From Paenibacillus_V sp046244365 (GTDB lineage Bacteria; Bacillota; Bacilli; Paenibacillales; NBRC-103111): a stretch of DNA of 64,000 nt. The stretch covers positions 3,658,001 to 3,722,000 of the forward strand of contig NZ_CP176395.1 of NCBI RefSeq assembly GCF_046244365.1, in the 5' to 3' direction. The position numbers and the translations under genes were made by a program. Under the pieces are notes generated by a model, which was given only the letters and a program-made list of their open reading frames with translations, made no database searches and had not been told where the DNA came from. Positions within the stretch are counted from its first letter, which is position 1. Every line of letters begins with the position of its first letter. Below are positions 26,264 through 34,696 of the stretch, piece after piece.

Positions 26264-28540
26264 CTAGACGGACTCGAACTCATGCTCAGACTCGTCAACG
26301 CCGGATCTTCTATACTGTCCGGGCGGCATGCCGGTAATTCGCTTAAACATTCTAATGAAGGAACTAACGTTCTGATAGCCCACCTGAAAGGAAATTTGCT
26401 GAATGCTGCTATTGCTGTCCATTAACATTTCTTTGGCCTTGGAAATACGGATCTCGTTCAAATATTCGCTGAAGGAATAGCCGAAGTTTTCTTTGAAATA
26501 GCTGGATAAATAACCGCTGGAAAGATTCAGCCGATCTGCCAAGACGTCGAGTGAAATATCGTCTCCATAATGTTTGTTTACGTAAGCGGTGACGAAAGTG
26601 ACAACGGGGTCATTCGATTCCCGCTTTTGGCGAATGAAGGACGTGGCCTCTGCCAGGAACTGTTCAAAAAAGCTTTCATATTGCGCTAAGGTATGACAAT
26701 ATTTAATTTGCTCGTAAGGCGAATTCTCATGGAGGATTAAGCTGATATCTTGTTTGTTGACAATGAGCGCTTTAATGACCCGTTCAATAACCTGGTTGGC
26801 AAAAAGATGATACTGATGCGCATCGGCCGATTTTTTCTGAAAGTGAGACAATGTCCGTTGTATGATCTGCATTAAGTTAGCCTCATTGCCATGCTGCAAG
26901 TTCTCCCAAAACTCGGTTTCTTGCAGATGGTTTTGCAAGGCAACATCTATATTCTTGACGTTGCTCTCTACAATTTGGGTTTCCTCATTCAATTTCCTCG
27001 CTTGAATCATGCCTAGCGACTCGTTATAAACGGAATCCAATTCCGCAAACGACGTCAATTCCGGATGAATAGCAATCGTTAATAGGTAATACTCCTTGTC
27101 TCTGTCGATCACTTGCTTGAGCGCATTTAATTTGTCTAGCACGTGCGCATAATCTTTTTCGAAAATGACGGTGCAGAGCAGATCCTTCTCCATATTCATG
27201 GAAACGGAACCGGGAAAGTGCTCCGATGTATACGTACTTGCGAAAGTCTGAACTACCTTCGCTATTTTGCTGCGTTCCAAAGAATCAAACTCCGCCATAA
27301 AGCGTTGCGTATAGCGGATATGAAATAAACTGAGATGGAAGGGTTCGGACGTGTCGATTAAATCTCGTATTTCGCCCAAATTCGTCTCGATATTTTTCAT
27401 TTTTTTCAAGTAGCCATACTGCTTTAGAAGTACGTTCTTTTTATTCAAATCCAGACGAACGTCGCGGTTTGTCTTCAGGATGCCTTGGATTTTCTCATTA
27501 ATCACTTTAAATTCATGAATCGTTGTCGGAATCGGCATGCCGCCGTTCTGCTCTTTGATGGCTTCGATAATTCTCTGAAAAGGATGGTTGAACCGGGCGC
27601 TTAGAAACACGGATATGGCGAGGCTCGCAATAACCGAGAAAACCAGAAGAGCCCCGAGAATCAGGCTCAGCTGATTGATTTTCATCGCGACGGTTTGATT
27701 GGGAATCGAATTGATGTAAGTTAGTCCGGTCTTGTCCGATTTTTTGTAGAAGTAATAGACATCGTCTTTTTTTAAATACCCCTCTTTGTTCTCGGTTGGA
27801 AGGAAAGTCATCGGTTGACGGCCTTCATCGGAATCATAGACGAGCTGACCTTCGGAGCCGAGGATTTGAAACTTGCCGTTCGCGATGTAAGTAAAATTGT
27901 TGAAAAGTTTGTTCGCATCGAGGAAGGCGACAAAATAAACTTCCTTGTCAAGGACATTATGAAAAACAACCGGTATGGAAAGTATGGGCGGAACGAAGTT
28001 CTTCACGTAAGAGTATTTGGCAAACTTGGACGCGGGCAGAATTTCCAGATGTCCGGACCCTTCAAACTGACGCTCCCAGAAGCTTTGCGGGTAGTCGCTG
28101 CTGACATAGAAGGTAGAAAACATTTTATCGAAATCAATAATTCCATCTTTGTCCAAAACAATGGATGCGGATTTGAACACGAGGAGGATGTTATCCAAAT
28201 ACAGCAGTTCGTTGGAAACCAGTGTGGCCAGTTCGTTATTCACCTGCTGAATCACTTCAAAATTGACATGATCATTTTTGCTCGTCTTAAGGAGGTTGAT
28301 TCGAGCGTCGAAATATAAAGTGGTAAGGTTCTTGTTGATCAGGGCGATTTGTTTCTCATAGTTGTCTACGGTTTTATTCAAGGTAAGGCTATTATTATGA
28401 ATAATCTCTTCATTAATACTGTTCTTGAAAAATAGAAAAGATAAGAAGTTGAAAGAGAGGAGCACTAGGATAATAATGAAGAAGCTTATCAGAAGCTTAG
28501 AAAATAACGTGTTCTTGTTTCCGAGTCTTGGCATCCGCAT
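26264..28540 (-). CDS. membrane-anchored AraC-family regulator (YesN-like, with extracytoplasmic sensor)
   Basis: A one-component regulator of 758 residues. A helix at the N-terminus (KLLISFFIIILVLLSFNFLSFLFF) and a second near residue 290 (LSLILGALLVFSVIASLAISVFLSA) enclose an extracellular Cache-like domain of about 250 residues. A linker follows, then a C-terminal AraC helix-turn-helix pair (YGDDISLDVLADRLNLSSGYLSSYFKENFG; QQISFQVGYQNVSSFIRMFKRITGMPPGQYR). The start at 28540 has AGGGGG 9 bases upstream; the frame to 28591 has no site. It is divergent from the sugar importer at 28786 and convergent with the mannosidase/amidase genes, so it probably controls one or both in response to an extracellular glycan. 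Confidence 0.9.
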   Translation of the reverse strand: MRMPRLGNKNTLFSKLLISFFIIILVLLSFNFLSFLFFKNSINEEIIHNNSLTLNKTVDNYEKQIALINKNLTTLYFDARINLLKTSKNDHVNFEVIQQVNNELATLVSNELLYLDNILLVFKSASIVLDKDGIIDFDKMFSTFYVSSDYPQSFWERQFEGSGHLEILPASKFAKYSYVKNFVPPILSIPVVFHNVLDKEVYFVAFLDANKLFNNFTYIANGKFQILGSEGQLVYDSDEGRQPMTFLPTENKEGYLKKDDVYYFYKKSDKTGLTYINSIPNQTVAMKINQLSLILGALLVFSVIASLAISVFLSARFNHPFQRIIEAIKEQNGGMPIPTTIHEFKVINEKIQGILKTNRDVRLDLNKKNVLLKQYGYLKKMKNIETNLGEIRDLIDTSEPFHLSLFHIRYTQRFMAEFDSLERSKIAKVVQTFASTYTSEHFPGSVSMNMEKDLLCTVIFEKDYAHVLDKLNALKQVIDRDKEYYLLTIAIHPELTSFAELDSVYNESLGMIQARKLNEETQIVESNVKNIDVALQNHLQETEFWENLQHGNEANLMQIIQRTLSHFQKKSADAHQYHLFANQVIERVIKALIVNKQDISLILHENSPYEQIKYCHTLAQYESFFEQFLAEATSFIRQKRESNDPVVTFVTAYVNKHYGDDISLDVLADRLNLSSGYLSSYFKENFGYSFSEYLNEIRISKAKEMLMDSNSSIQQISFQVGYQNVSSFIRMFKRITGMPPGQYRRSGVDESEHEFESV

Positions 28541-28785
28541 TTCGTTACAACCCCCTAGATCATGCACCTGCTGCAATTTGCCGTAGGCCATAAAATATAC
28601 ATTTCTTCGGTTCCCGGACTATCGCATACTAATCGGGAAAGTGTGCCTACCGTTGTGCCTGCCTCAACAGTAAAGTTACATTATCACAAGATTTTTAAAT
28701 ATTCCATAGAAATCTGGGATGCATGCACGCCAGGATGGGGGCATGGAGCAGTACCAAATACGCACAAACAAAGGAGAAGTGAAAC

Positions 28786-30483
28786 ATGGTAAAAAAGGGG
28801 AAGCATGTATTGGTTATCGTTTTTTCGCTCGTTCTGCTGCTGATTGCCGCACTTGCCGGATGCAGCACGAAGGAAAAAGAAGCGGCTGGAACACAGTCGC
28901 CATCCCCAGCGCCAAGCGGTACGGCATCGGCGAATAAGGGCGGCTCGGATAATGGAAAAGGCGGTCTGCCTGCCAAGTATGAACCTGCGATTAAGCTGAA
29001 TACGGTCATGGCCAATTATTCGTATACCAAATTCGGTCAAGGCGATACCACCGACAACAATAGATGGACACGCTACATCAAAGAGAAGTATGGCATTGAG
29101 GTGCACTCCCTGTGGGATGTTCCCTTCGGGCAATATGAGCAAAAAGTAAATTTGATGATCGCGTCAGGCGAAATGCCGGACTTCTTCGGCGTCACTCCCT
29201 CGCAGTTCAAACAGCTTAGCGATGCGGGCAAGCTTGAAGACTTGACGGATATTTACAACAAATATGCTTCGGACACGATTAAGGAGGTTATCGCCGGCGC
29301 CGGAGCGGAGGTGCTCGAATCGGCCAAGATCAAGGGCAAGCTGATGGCTGTGCCATGGACGGGAGTTGCCAAGGAAGGCGTACCGATCTTGTGGATTCGC
29401 AAGGACTGGTATGAGAAGTTCAATTTGCAGCCGCCTACATCGATGAGCGATGTGTTGAAGATCGCTGAGCTTTTTGCGACAAAAGATCCTGACGGCAACA
29501 ATAAGAACGATACGTTCGGCTTCGGACTGAACAAAAATTTGAGCGATAATTCCCTGATCGGATTTTTGAACGGCTATCACGCTTATCGCGACATTTGGGT
29601 GAAGGATGCTTCGGGGAACTTGGCCTTTAGCGATATTCAACCGCAAATGAAAACAGCGCTCACCCAATTGCAGACCTTGTACAAAAACGGCTGGATCGAT
29701 AAAGAATTCGGCGTGAAAGATCCCCAGAAGGTCGAAGAAAATATCGGAGCGGGCAAAATAGGGATGTTTTTCGGCGACATGGGCAGCGCCTCTTCTCCGC
29801 TACAGCAGTTAACGCCCAATAACGAGTGGCTTCCTTTCCCTGTTCCATCTATAGACAATCAAGAGGCCAAGCTGCAAATTCCATTAAACATCTATAACTA
29901 CTACTGGGTAGTAAAGAAAGGAACGGCGCATCCCGAAGCGATATTCCCGCTTATGCAAACCTGGCTGGATTTATTCTATAACAACACTTCGGATGACTTG
30001 TACAAGCAATACAACTATGACAGTGCAGCGGATGTCGCTTCTTGGATGAATGCCCCGATCAAAATTTATAAGACCAAACGGGCAACCAACCACCTTGCCG
30101 AGATGAAAGTATTGAATAGCGAAAGCAAGGATATTTCCGGCTTGACTCCCGAGCAGCGCGACAATTATACAGGCATACAAAAATATTTAGCGGGAGACAA
30201 AAAGTTCTGGAACGTTTATATGCAGGACGGCCCTAACAGTACAGGCAAAATCGCCGTCGACTATTTGAAAAAGGATCTCTACATGCCGACGCAATTTACC
30301 GGAACGCCAACGCCGGCCATGGTGCTGAAGAAAGCGAATCTGGATAAGCTGCGCGATCAAATGTACTTGAAAATTATTCAAGGCGCTTCTCCCGACGAGT
30401 TCGATCAATTTGTTGAGCAATGGAAGAAGCTGGGCGGAGACGAAATCACTAAAGAAGTGAATGAATGGTTGAAAAGCAAATAA
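28786..30483 (+). CDS. extracellular sugar-binding lipoprotein of ABC importer 2
   Basis: A 565-residue solute-binding lipoprotein with lipobox LIAALAGCST and a Ser/Pro/Gly linker, followed by a large LplA-type body (FGVTPSQFKQLSDAGKLEDLTDIYNKYAS; ILWIRKDWYEKFNLQPPTSMSDVLKIAELF; end FVEQWKKLGGDEITKEVNEWLKSK). AAAGGAGAAG lies 7 bases before the ATG. First gene of a three-gene importer operon, next to the membrane AraC regulator; such regulator/importer pairs are common for xylan, pectin or mannan oligosaccharides. The substrate here may be the glycan that the GH38 enzyme cuts. Confidence 0.92.
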   Translation: MVKKGKHVLVIVFSLVLLLIAALAGCSTKEKEAAGTQSPSPAPSGTASANKGGSDNGKGGLPAKYEPAIKLNTVMANYSYTKFGQGDTTDNNRWTRYIKEKYGIEVHSLWDVPFGQYEQKVNLMIASGEMPDFFGVTPSQFKQLSDAGKLEDLTDIYNKYASDTIKEVIAGAGAEVLESAKIKGKLMAVPWTGVAKEGVPILWIRKDWYEKFNLQPPTSMSDVLKIAELFATKDPDGNNKNDTFGFGLNKNLSDNSLIGFLNGYHAYRDIWVKDASGNLAFSDIQPQMKTALTQLQTLYKNGWIDKEFGVKDPQKVEENIGAGKIGMFFGDMGSASSPLQQLTPNNEWLPFPVPSIDNQEAKLQIPLNIYNYYWVVKKGTAHPEAIFPLMQTWLDLFYNNTSDDLYKQYNYDSAADVASWMNAPIKIYKTKRATNHLAEMKVLNSESKDISGLTPEQRDNYTGIQKYLAGDKKFWNVYMQDGPNSTGKIAVDYLKKDLYMPTQFTGTPTPAMVLKKANLDKLRDQMYLKIIQGASPDEFDQFVEQWKKLGGDEITKEVNEWLKSK

Positions 30484-30609
30484 ACGAGATAGTTGAAAAG
30501 TACATCATGGATGACGGATTAGGAGTATGAAGGAAGGGGATAGGGCGGGAAGGGGGTGCTGATCTCCTTCCTGGCCCTCAGCCTTCTCGACGGAGCCGGG
30601 GGTGATTGC

Positions 30610-31506
30610 TTGAATAAACGATTCAGAACGGAATTGCCGCTTCATTTTATGCTGCTGCCGGGTGTTATCATCGTGCTGATTTATAACTACTTCCCTATGG
30701 GCGGCATTGTCATGGCCTTTCAAAACTTTGTACCGACTAAAGGGATCGCAGGATCCGAATGGGTAGGCTGGAGCAATTTCTCTTACTTATTCAGTTTGCC
30801 CGATACGAATCAAGTCATTGGGAACACGCTGTATATTGCGATTCTAAAAATTGCCGCCGGTTTGATCGCTCCGATCGTCGTGGCGCTGTTATTGAACGAG
30901 GTTGCCAAGCAGTGGTTTAAGAAGACGATTCAAACCTTAGTCTACATTCCGCATTTCCTGTCTTGGATTATTCTAGGCGGCATATTAATGGACCTCTTAT
31001 CGCCTTCCGAAGGGGTAGTCAATCAGATCATCACGTCGCTCGGCTTAGAGCCTGTCTTTTTTCTGGGAGACAATACCTGGTTTCCGTTCACGCTTGTTAT
31101 TTCGGACACTTGGAAGGAATTCGGCTTCAGTACGATTGTTTATTTGGCCGCATTGACAGGCATTAATCCGTCTCTCTACGAGTCGGCAGCGATAGATGGA
31201 GCCAATCATTGGAAACGCATGCTGCATATTACGCTTCCAGGCATGATGCCGGTTATCGTCCTTATGGTCACGTTAAGTATGGGAGCGGTGCTGAATGCCG
31301 GATTTGAACAGGTTTTCGTGCTTTATAGTCCGCAAGTTTACGAAAGCGGCGATATTATCGATACGATGGTGTACAGAATGGGTCTTGTCGATATGCAATA
31401 CAGCGCCGCAACGGCTGTTGGCTTATTTAAATCATTCACTTCGCTGATTCTCATCAGCGTATCTTACTGGCTAGCGTACCGGTTTGCGAATTATCGTATT
31501 TTCTGA
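30610..31506 (+). CDS. carbohydrate ABC transporter permease (LplB type, CUT1)
   Basis: A 298-residue membrane subunit. The start is taken as TTG at 30610, behind GGGGGTGA; this gives the usual N-terminus (NKRFRTELPLHFMLLPGVIIVLIYNYFPMGGIVMAFQNF). A GTG at 30556 in the same frame would add 18 residues and also has a purine-rich leader. The EAA loop is YESAAIDGANHWKRMLHITLPGMMPV. It lies 126 bases after the binding protein gene, with no terminator between. Confidence 0.9.
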   Translation: MNKRFRTELPLHFMLLPGVIIVLIYNYFPMGGIVMAFQNFVPTKGIAGSEWVGWSNFSYLFSLPDTNQVIGNTLYIAILKIAAGLIAPIVVALLLNEVAKQWFKKTIQTLVYIPHFLSWIILGGILMDLLSPSEGVVNQIITSLGLEPVFFLGDNTWFPFTLVISDTWKEFGFSTIVYLAALTGINPSLYESAAIDGANHWKRMLHITLPGMMPVIVLMVTLSMGAVLNAGFEQVFVLYSPQVYESGDIIDTMVYRMGLVDMQYSAATAVGLFKSFTSLILISVSYWLAYRFANYRIF

Positions 31507-31519
31507 GAAAGGAGGCAAT

Positions 31520-32410
31520 ATGTTGGTAGAACACGCATCTTGGAGCAGGAAATGGTTTCTTTCTTTTAATTATATCGCGTTATCCATTATGGCTCTTGCT
31601 TGCTTATTTCCGATTATTCAAATGGTGGCCGTGTCTTTCAGTTCGGGAGCCGCCGCCTCTTCCGGGCGTGTCACGATATTTCCGATTGAATTTACGACGG
31701 ACGCTTACCGCTATGTGATGCGTAACGATGCGTTTATGCAGGCGGTTTGGGTGTCGGTGAAACGGATTGCGCTGGGCAGCTCCCTGCAGATGCTGATGAT
31801 GGTGCTGATCGCTTATCCGCTATCTAAAGACGTATCGATTTTCCGTTTTCGGACCGTGTATGTGTGGTTTTTTATGATCACCATTTTGTTTAGCGGCGGT
31901 TTGATTCCGACTTATTTGACGATCAAGATGACCGGCTTGCTGAATTCGATCTGGGCGCTGGTCATTCCTAGTGCGGTACCTGTTTTTAGCGTTGTGCTTT
32001 TGTTGAATTTTTTCAGAAATTTGCCCAAGGAACTGAGCGAGGCTGCTTTCATCGACGGTGCGGGACACTGGAAGACGCTGTGGAAAATATATATTCCGTT
32101 GTCTACGCCGGGACTGGCGACGCTGCTGCTGTTCTCGCTGGTTGGACATTGGAATTCCTGGTTCGATGGGATTATCTATATGAATTCGCCCGATCGTTAT
32201 CCGCTGCAAAGCTATTTGCAGACGATTATTCTTCTGAAACAGGATTCCGCCGCTCTATCGGTGCTGGATGCGAATATTCTGGCCAATCTTTCCGACCGGA
32301 CCTTAAAGTCTGCGCAAATCGGGCTTGGCGCGCTTCCCATCTTGCTTGTTTATCCTTTTCTGCAAAGATATTTTATGAAGGGGATTGTATTAGGCAGCGT
32401 GAAAGAGTAG
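31520..32410 (+). CDS. carbohydrate ABC transporter permease (LplC type, CUT1)
   Basis: A 296-residue partner of the preceding permease, with six helices, EAA loop LSEAAFIDGAGHWKTLWKIYIPLSTPG and the end RYFMKGIVLGSVKE. The start at 31520 has AAAGGAGG 5 bases upstream and lies 13 bases after the previous stop. The importer has no ATPase gene; a shared MsmX-like ATPase is expected. Confidence 0.93.
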   Translation: MLVEHASWSRKWFLSFNYIALSIMALACLFPIIQMVAVSFSSGAAASSGRVTIFPIEFTTDAYRYVMRNDAFMQAVWVSVKRIALGSSLQMLMMVLIAYPLSKDVSIFRFRTVYVWFFMITILFSGGLIPTYLTIKMTGLLNSIWALVIPSAVPVFSVVLLLNFFRNLPKELSEAAFIDGAGHWKTLWKIYIPLSTPGLATLLLFSLVGHWNSWFDGIIYMNSPDRYPLQSYLQTIILLKQDSAALSVLDANILANLSDRTLKSAQIGLGALPILLVYPFLQRYFMKGIVLGSVKE

Positions 32411-32480
32411 AGAGTCGACCATTCCTTAGGGCGAGGCGTTCTCTTGTCCGTCCGGACAAAGCATACAAGCTTCATACGAG

Positions 32481-32508
32481 ACCACGTCCATGGAGACGTG
32501 GTTTTTTA
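32481..32508 (+). terminator. intrinsic terminator after ABC importer 2
   Basis: The stem ACCACGTC / GACGTGGT with a short loop, followed by TTTTTT, about 70 bases after the permease stop. Confidence 0.88.
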
Positions 32509-32515
32509 AATTTAT

Positions 32516-32545
32516 CCTAAAAGGACGCCGAGCCGTTTATCCGTG
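32516..32545 (+). repeat. dispersed intergenic repeat, partial copy 3 (30 bp)
   Basis: CCTAAAAGGAC-GCCGAGCCGTTTATCCGTG matches the 3' third of the repeats at 5355-5439 and 43013-43098 with few changes. It lies right after the terminator of importer 2. Only the 3' third is present, so it is a degraded copy. Confidence 0.65.
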
Positions 32546-32617
32546 TTATCTTGTAAGCGTGCTGCAAAAAAACAAATGACAAGAAACAGGTCGGTGTGGT
32601 AAGCTGTATTTGAGCAA

Positions 32618-32631
32618 AGTAATCGATTTCT
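32618..32631. promoter_or_regulatory. LacI-type operator, site A
   Basis: AGTAATCGATTTCT matches the perfect palindrome at 40142-40155 (AGTAATCGATTACT) at 13 of 14 positions. It lies 38 bases before the Gfo/Idh/MocA start codon. Its predicted binder is the LacI-type protein encoded at 38975. Confidence 0.72.
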
Positions 32632-32669
32632 ATATGTTTTCTGTAAAGCATACGTGAGGAGGAGTCGGC

Positions 32670-33887
32670 ATGAAAAAAGTCGTTTTGGTCGGAGCCGGCG
32701 GACGGGCGCTTCATATGTTCGCGAAGCCGCTTGCAACCGAGTTGAACGGCATCGTAGACTTTTGCGGGGTCTACGATCTTAATCCGGTACGGGCCAGGCT
32801 GCTAGGCGAAGAATGCGGCGTCCCGGCGTTTGACGGGTTTACGGAAATGATGGATGCGTGCAAGCCGGATACCGTCGTCGTAGCGACGACTGACAATACG
32901 CATCACACGTATATCATCGCCGCGCTGGAGGCCGGCTGCGACGTCATATCGGAGAAGCCGATGACGATCGACGCCGCCAAATGCAGAGCGATTCTTGAAG
33001 CGGAGGCGCGTACGGGACGGAAGGTGACGGTTACGTTCAATTTGCGCTTCATGCCTTATTTTGCGCGCATTAAGCAGCTGCTCGCCGACAATGCGATCGG
33101 CTCAATTCGCCACATCGCGATGGAATATTTTCTGGACCGTTCCCACGGCGCCGATTATTTCCGCAGATGGCACGCAGAGCTTGAGAAGAGCGGCGGACTG
33201 CTCGTGCATAAATCGACCCATCATTTCGATATTATCAACTGGTGGCTGAACGCTCATCCCGAGTCCGTTCATGCTTTCGGCACGAGAACCTTTTATGGGC
33301 CGACTCGCGAGCGCCGCGGGGAACGCTGTTCAACCTGCGAGTATGAACATACGTGCGAGTTCTATACGGACTATTCGCAGCAGGAATTCACGAACCGCTA
33401 TTATTTGCAAGCGGAGAAAGAAGACGGCTACATCCGCGATCGGTGCGTCTTCCACGAGCGCATCGACATTTGCGACACGATGTCCGTACATGTCAAATAC
33501 GACAACGGCGCGCTGTTGTCGTATTCACTCGTTACCTATAGTCCCGAGGAAGGCTGGACCGCGACTATTACGGGGACGGAAGGCAGGATGGAAGTTTCCT
33601 GCATGTACAGCGGCCCGAAAATGGAGAAAGACGCGTACCGCATCCGCATCGTCAAGCCGTCGGGCGAAACGATGGAGGAAGAAGTTCCTCTAACGGAGGG
33701 AGGACATGGAGGAGGGGACGAAAGACTGCGCGCAATGCTGTTCAAAGGCGGTATAGACGATCCGCTCGGTCAACAGGCTGACAGCACGGCAGGCGCGATG
33801 TCGCTGTTAATCGGCGCGGCCGCCAATCGCTCGATCGCGGAGAACAGGGCAATGGCGATTTCGGAATTATCGGCTCTCCTGTCGTGA
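32670..33887 (+). CDS. Gfo/Idh/MocA-family oxidoreductase
   Basis: A 405-residue NAD(P)-dependent sugar dehydrogenase/reductase. The Rossmann fold starts VVLVGAGGRALHMFAKPL, with the conserved SEKPMTID (Lys of the EKP motif) near 94-101. The C-terminal alpha/beta domain has HKSTHHFDIINWW and a Cys-rich insertion (RCSTCEYEHTCEFY...DRCVFHERIDICD) not found in typical members. A GAGGAGTCGG site precedes the ATG. It is preceded by operator site A and followed after 45 bases by the NagB-like gene, so it likely acts on an amino sugar or glycoside in the same pathway. Confidence 0.9.
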   Translation: MKKVVLVGAGGRALHMFAKPLATELNGIVDFCGVYDLNPVRARLLGEECGVPAFDGFTEMMDACKPDTVVVATTDNTHHTYIIAALEAGCDVISEKPMTIDAAKCRAILEAEARTGRKVTVTFNLRFMPYFARIKQLLADNAIGSIRHIAMEYFLDRSHGADYFRRWHAELEKSGGLLVHKSTHHFDIINWWLNAHPESVHAFGTRTFYGPTRERRGERCSTCEYEHTCEFYTDYSQQEFTNRYYLQAEKEDGYIRDRCVFHERIDICDTMSVHVKYDNGALLSYSLVTYSPEEGWTATITGTEGRMEVSCMYSGPKMEKDAYRIRIVKPSGETMEEEVPLTEGGHGGGDERLRAMLFKGGIDDPLGQQADSTAGAMSLLIGAAANRSIAENRAMAISELSALLS

Positions 33888-33932
33888 GAACCATACTTAT
33901 TGCAAGCATACCAAACAGAGGGAGTGGGATTC

Positions 33933-34682
33933 ATGCATGTACATGTATCGCTAACGGCAAAGGAGCTGGGCGCCGCTGCGGCAGCCAAAGCTGCCGAAGT
34001 ACTGAAGGAACGGATAGCCAAGCAGGGCGGCGCGCGTATCGTACTGTCCACGGGCGCATCGCAATTCACTTTTTTTGAGGCGCTGGCTCAGCATAAGATC
34101 GATTGGAGCAAGGTGGTTATGTTTCATCTGGATGAATATGTCGCTCTGCCGGATACGCATATCGCTAGCTTCCGCAAGTATTTGAAGGAACGTTTCCTGT
34201 CGTTCGCTCCCGTTGCACAGGCGTATTTTGTAACCGGCGAAGGCGACGTTCAACAAAATATTGCGGCGCTGACCGCCGAAATACGCAAAGCGCCGATCGA
34301 CCTTGCCTTGATCGGCATCGGCGAGAACGCGCATATCGCTTTCAACGATCCGCCTGCCGACTTTGACACCGATGCCGCTTACCGTGTCGTCAATCTTGAT
34401 GATGCCTGCAAAGCGCAGCAGGTGGGCGAAGGCTGGTTCGCCTCGCCGGGCGAAGTGCCGAAGCAAGCGATTACCATGACGGTCCGGCAAATCCTCAGCA
34501 GCGCTACGATCATTTCCTGCGTGCCGCATGCGGTGAAGGCGAATGCGATCCGCCAAACGCTTGGGAGCGATGTGACGAATATGGTGCCGGCTTCCATACT
34601 CAAGACGCATGCGGACTGGTGGCTTTATTTGGACGAAGAATCGGCATCCGGAATTGATGCGGAGCAGAAGGCAGCTTTATAG
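33933..34682 (+). CDS. nagB: glucosamine-6-phosphate deaminase (NagB-like)
   Basis: A 249-residue sugar isomerase-fold enzyme of the NagB/6-phosphogluconolactonase family. Seen are STGASQFTFFEAL (phosphate loop), MFHLDEYVALP (catalytic Asp-Glu region) and LIGIGENAHIAFNDPPADF. In E. coli NagB the matching segment is GNDGHIAFNEP; here the ring-opening Asp is Asn and Glu148 is Asp, as in a diverged Firmicutes subgroup. The start at 33933 has GGGAGTGG 4 bases upstream. With nagA (40195) it would turn N-acetylglucosamine-6-P into fructose-6-P; the Asp-to-Asn change leaves some doubt about the exact substrate. Confidence 0.82.
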   Translation: MHVHVSLTAKELGAAAAAKAAEVLKERIAKQGGARIVLSTGASQFTFFEALAQHKIDWSKVVMFHLDEYVALPDTHIASFRKYLKERFLSFAPVAQAYFVTGEGDVQQNIAALTAEIRKAPIDLALIGIGENAHIAFNDPPADFDTDAAYRVVNLDDACKAQQVGEGWFASPGEVPKQAITMTVRQILSSATIISCVPHAVKANAIRQTLGSDVTNMVPASILKTHADWWLYLDEESASGIDAEQKAAL

Positions 34683-34696
34683 CAAACAAGCAGTAA

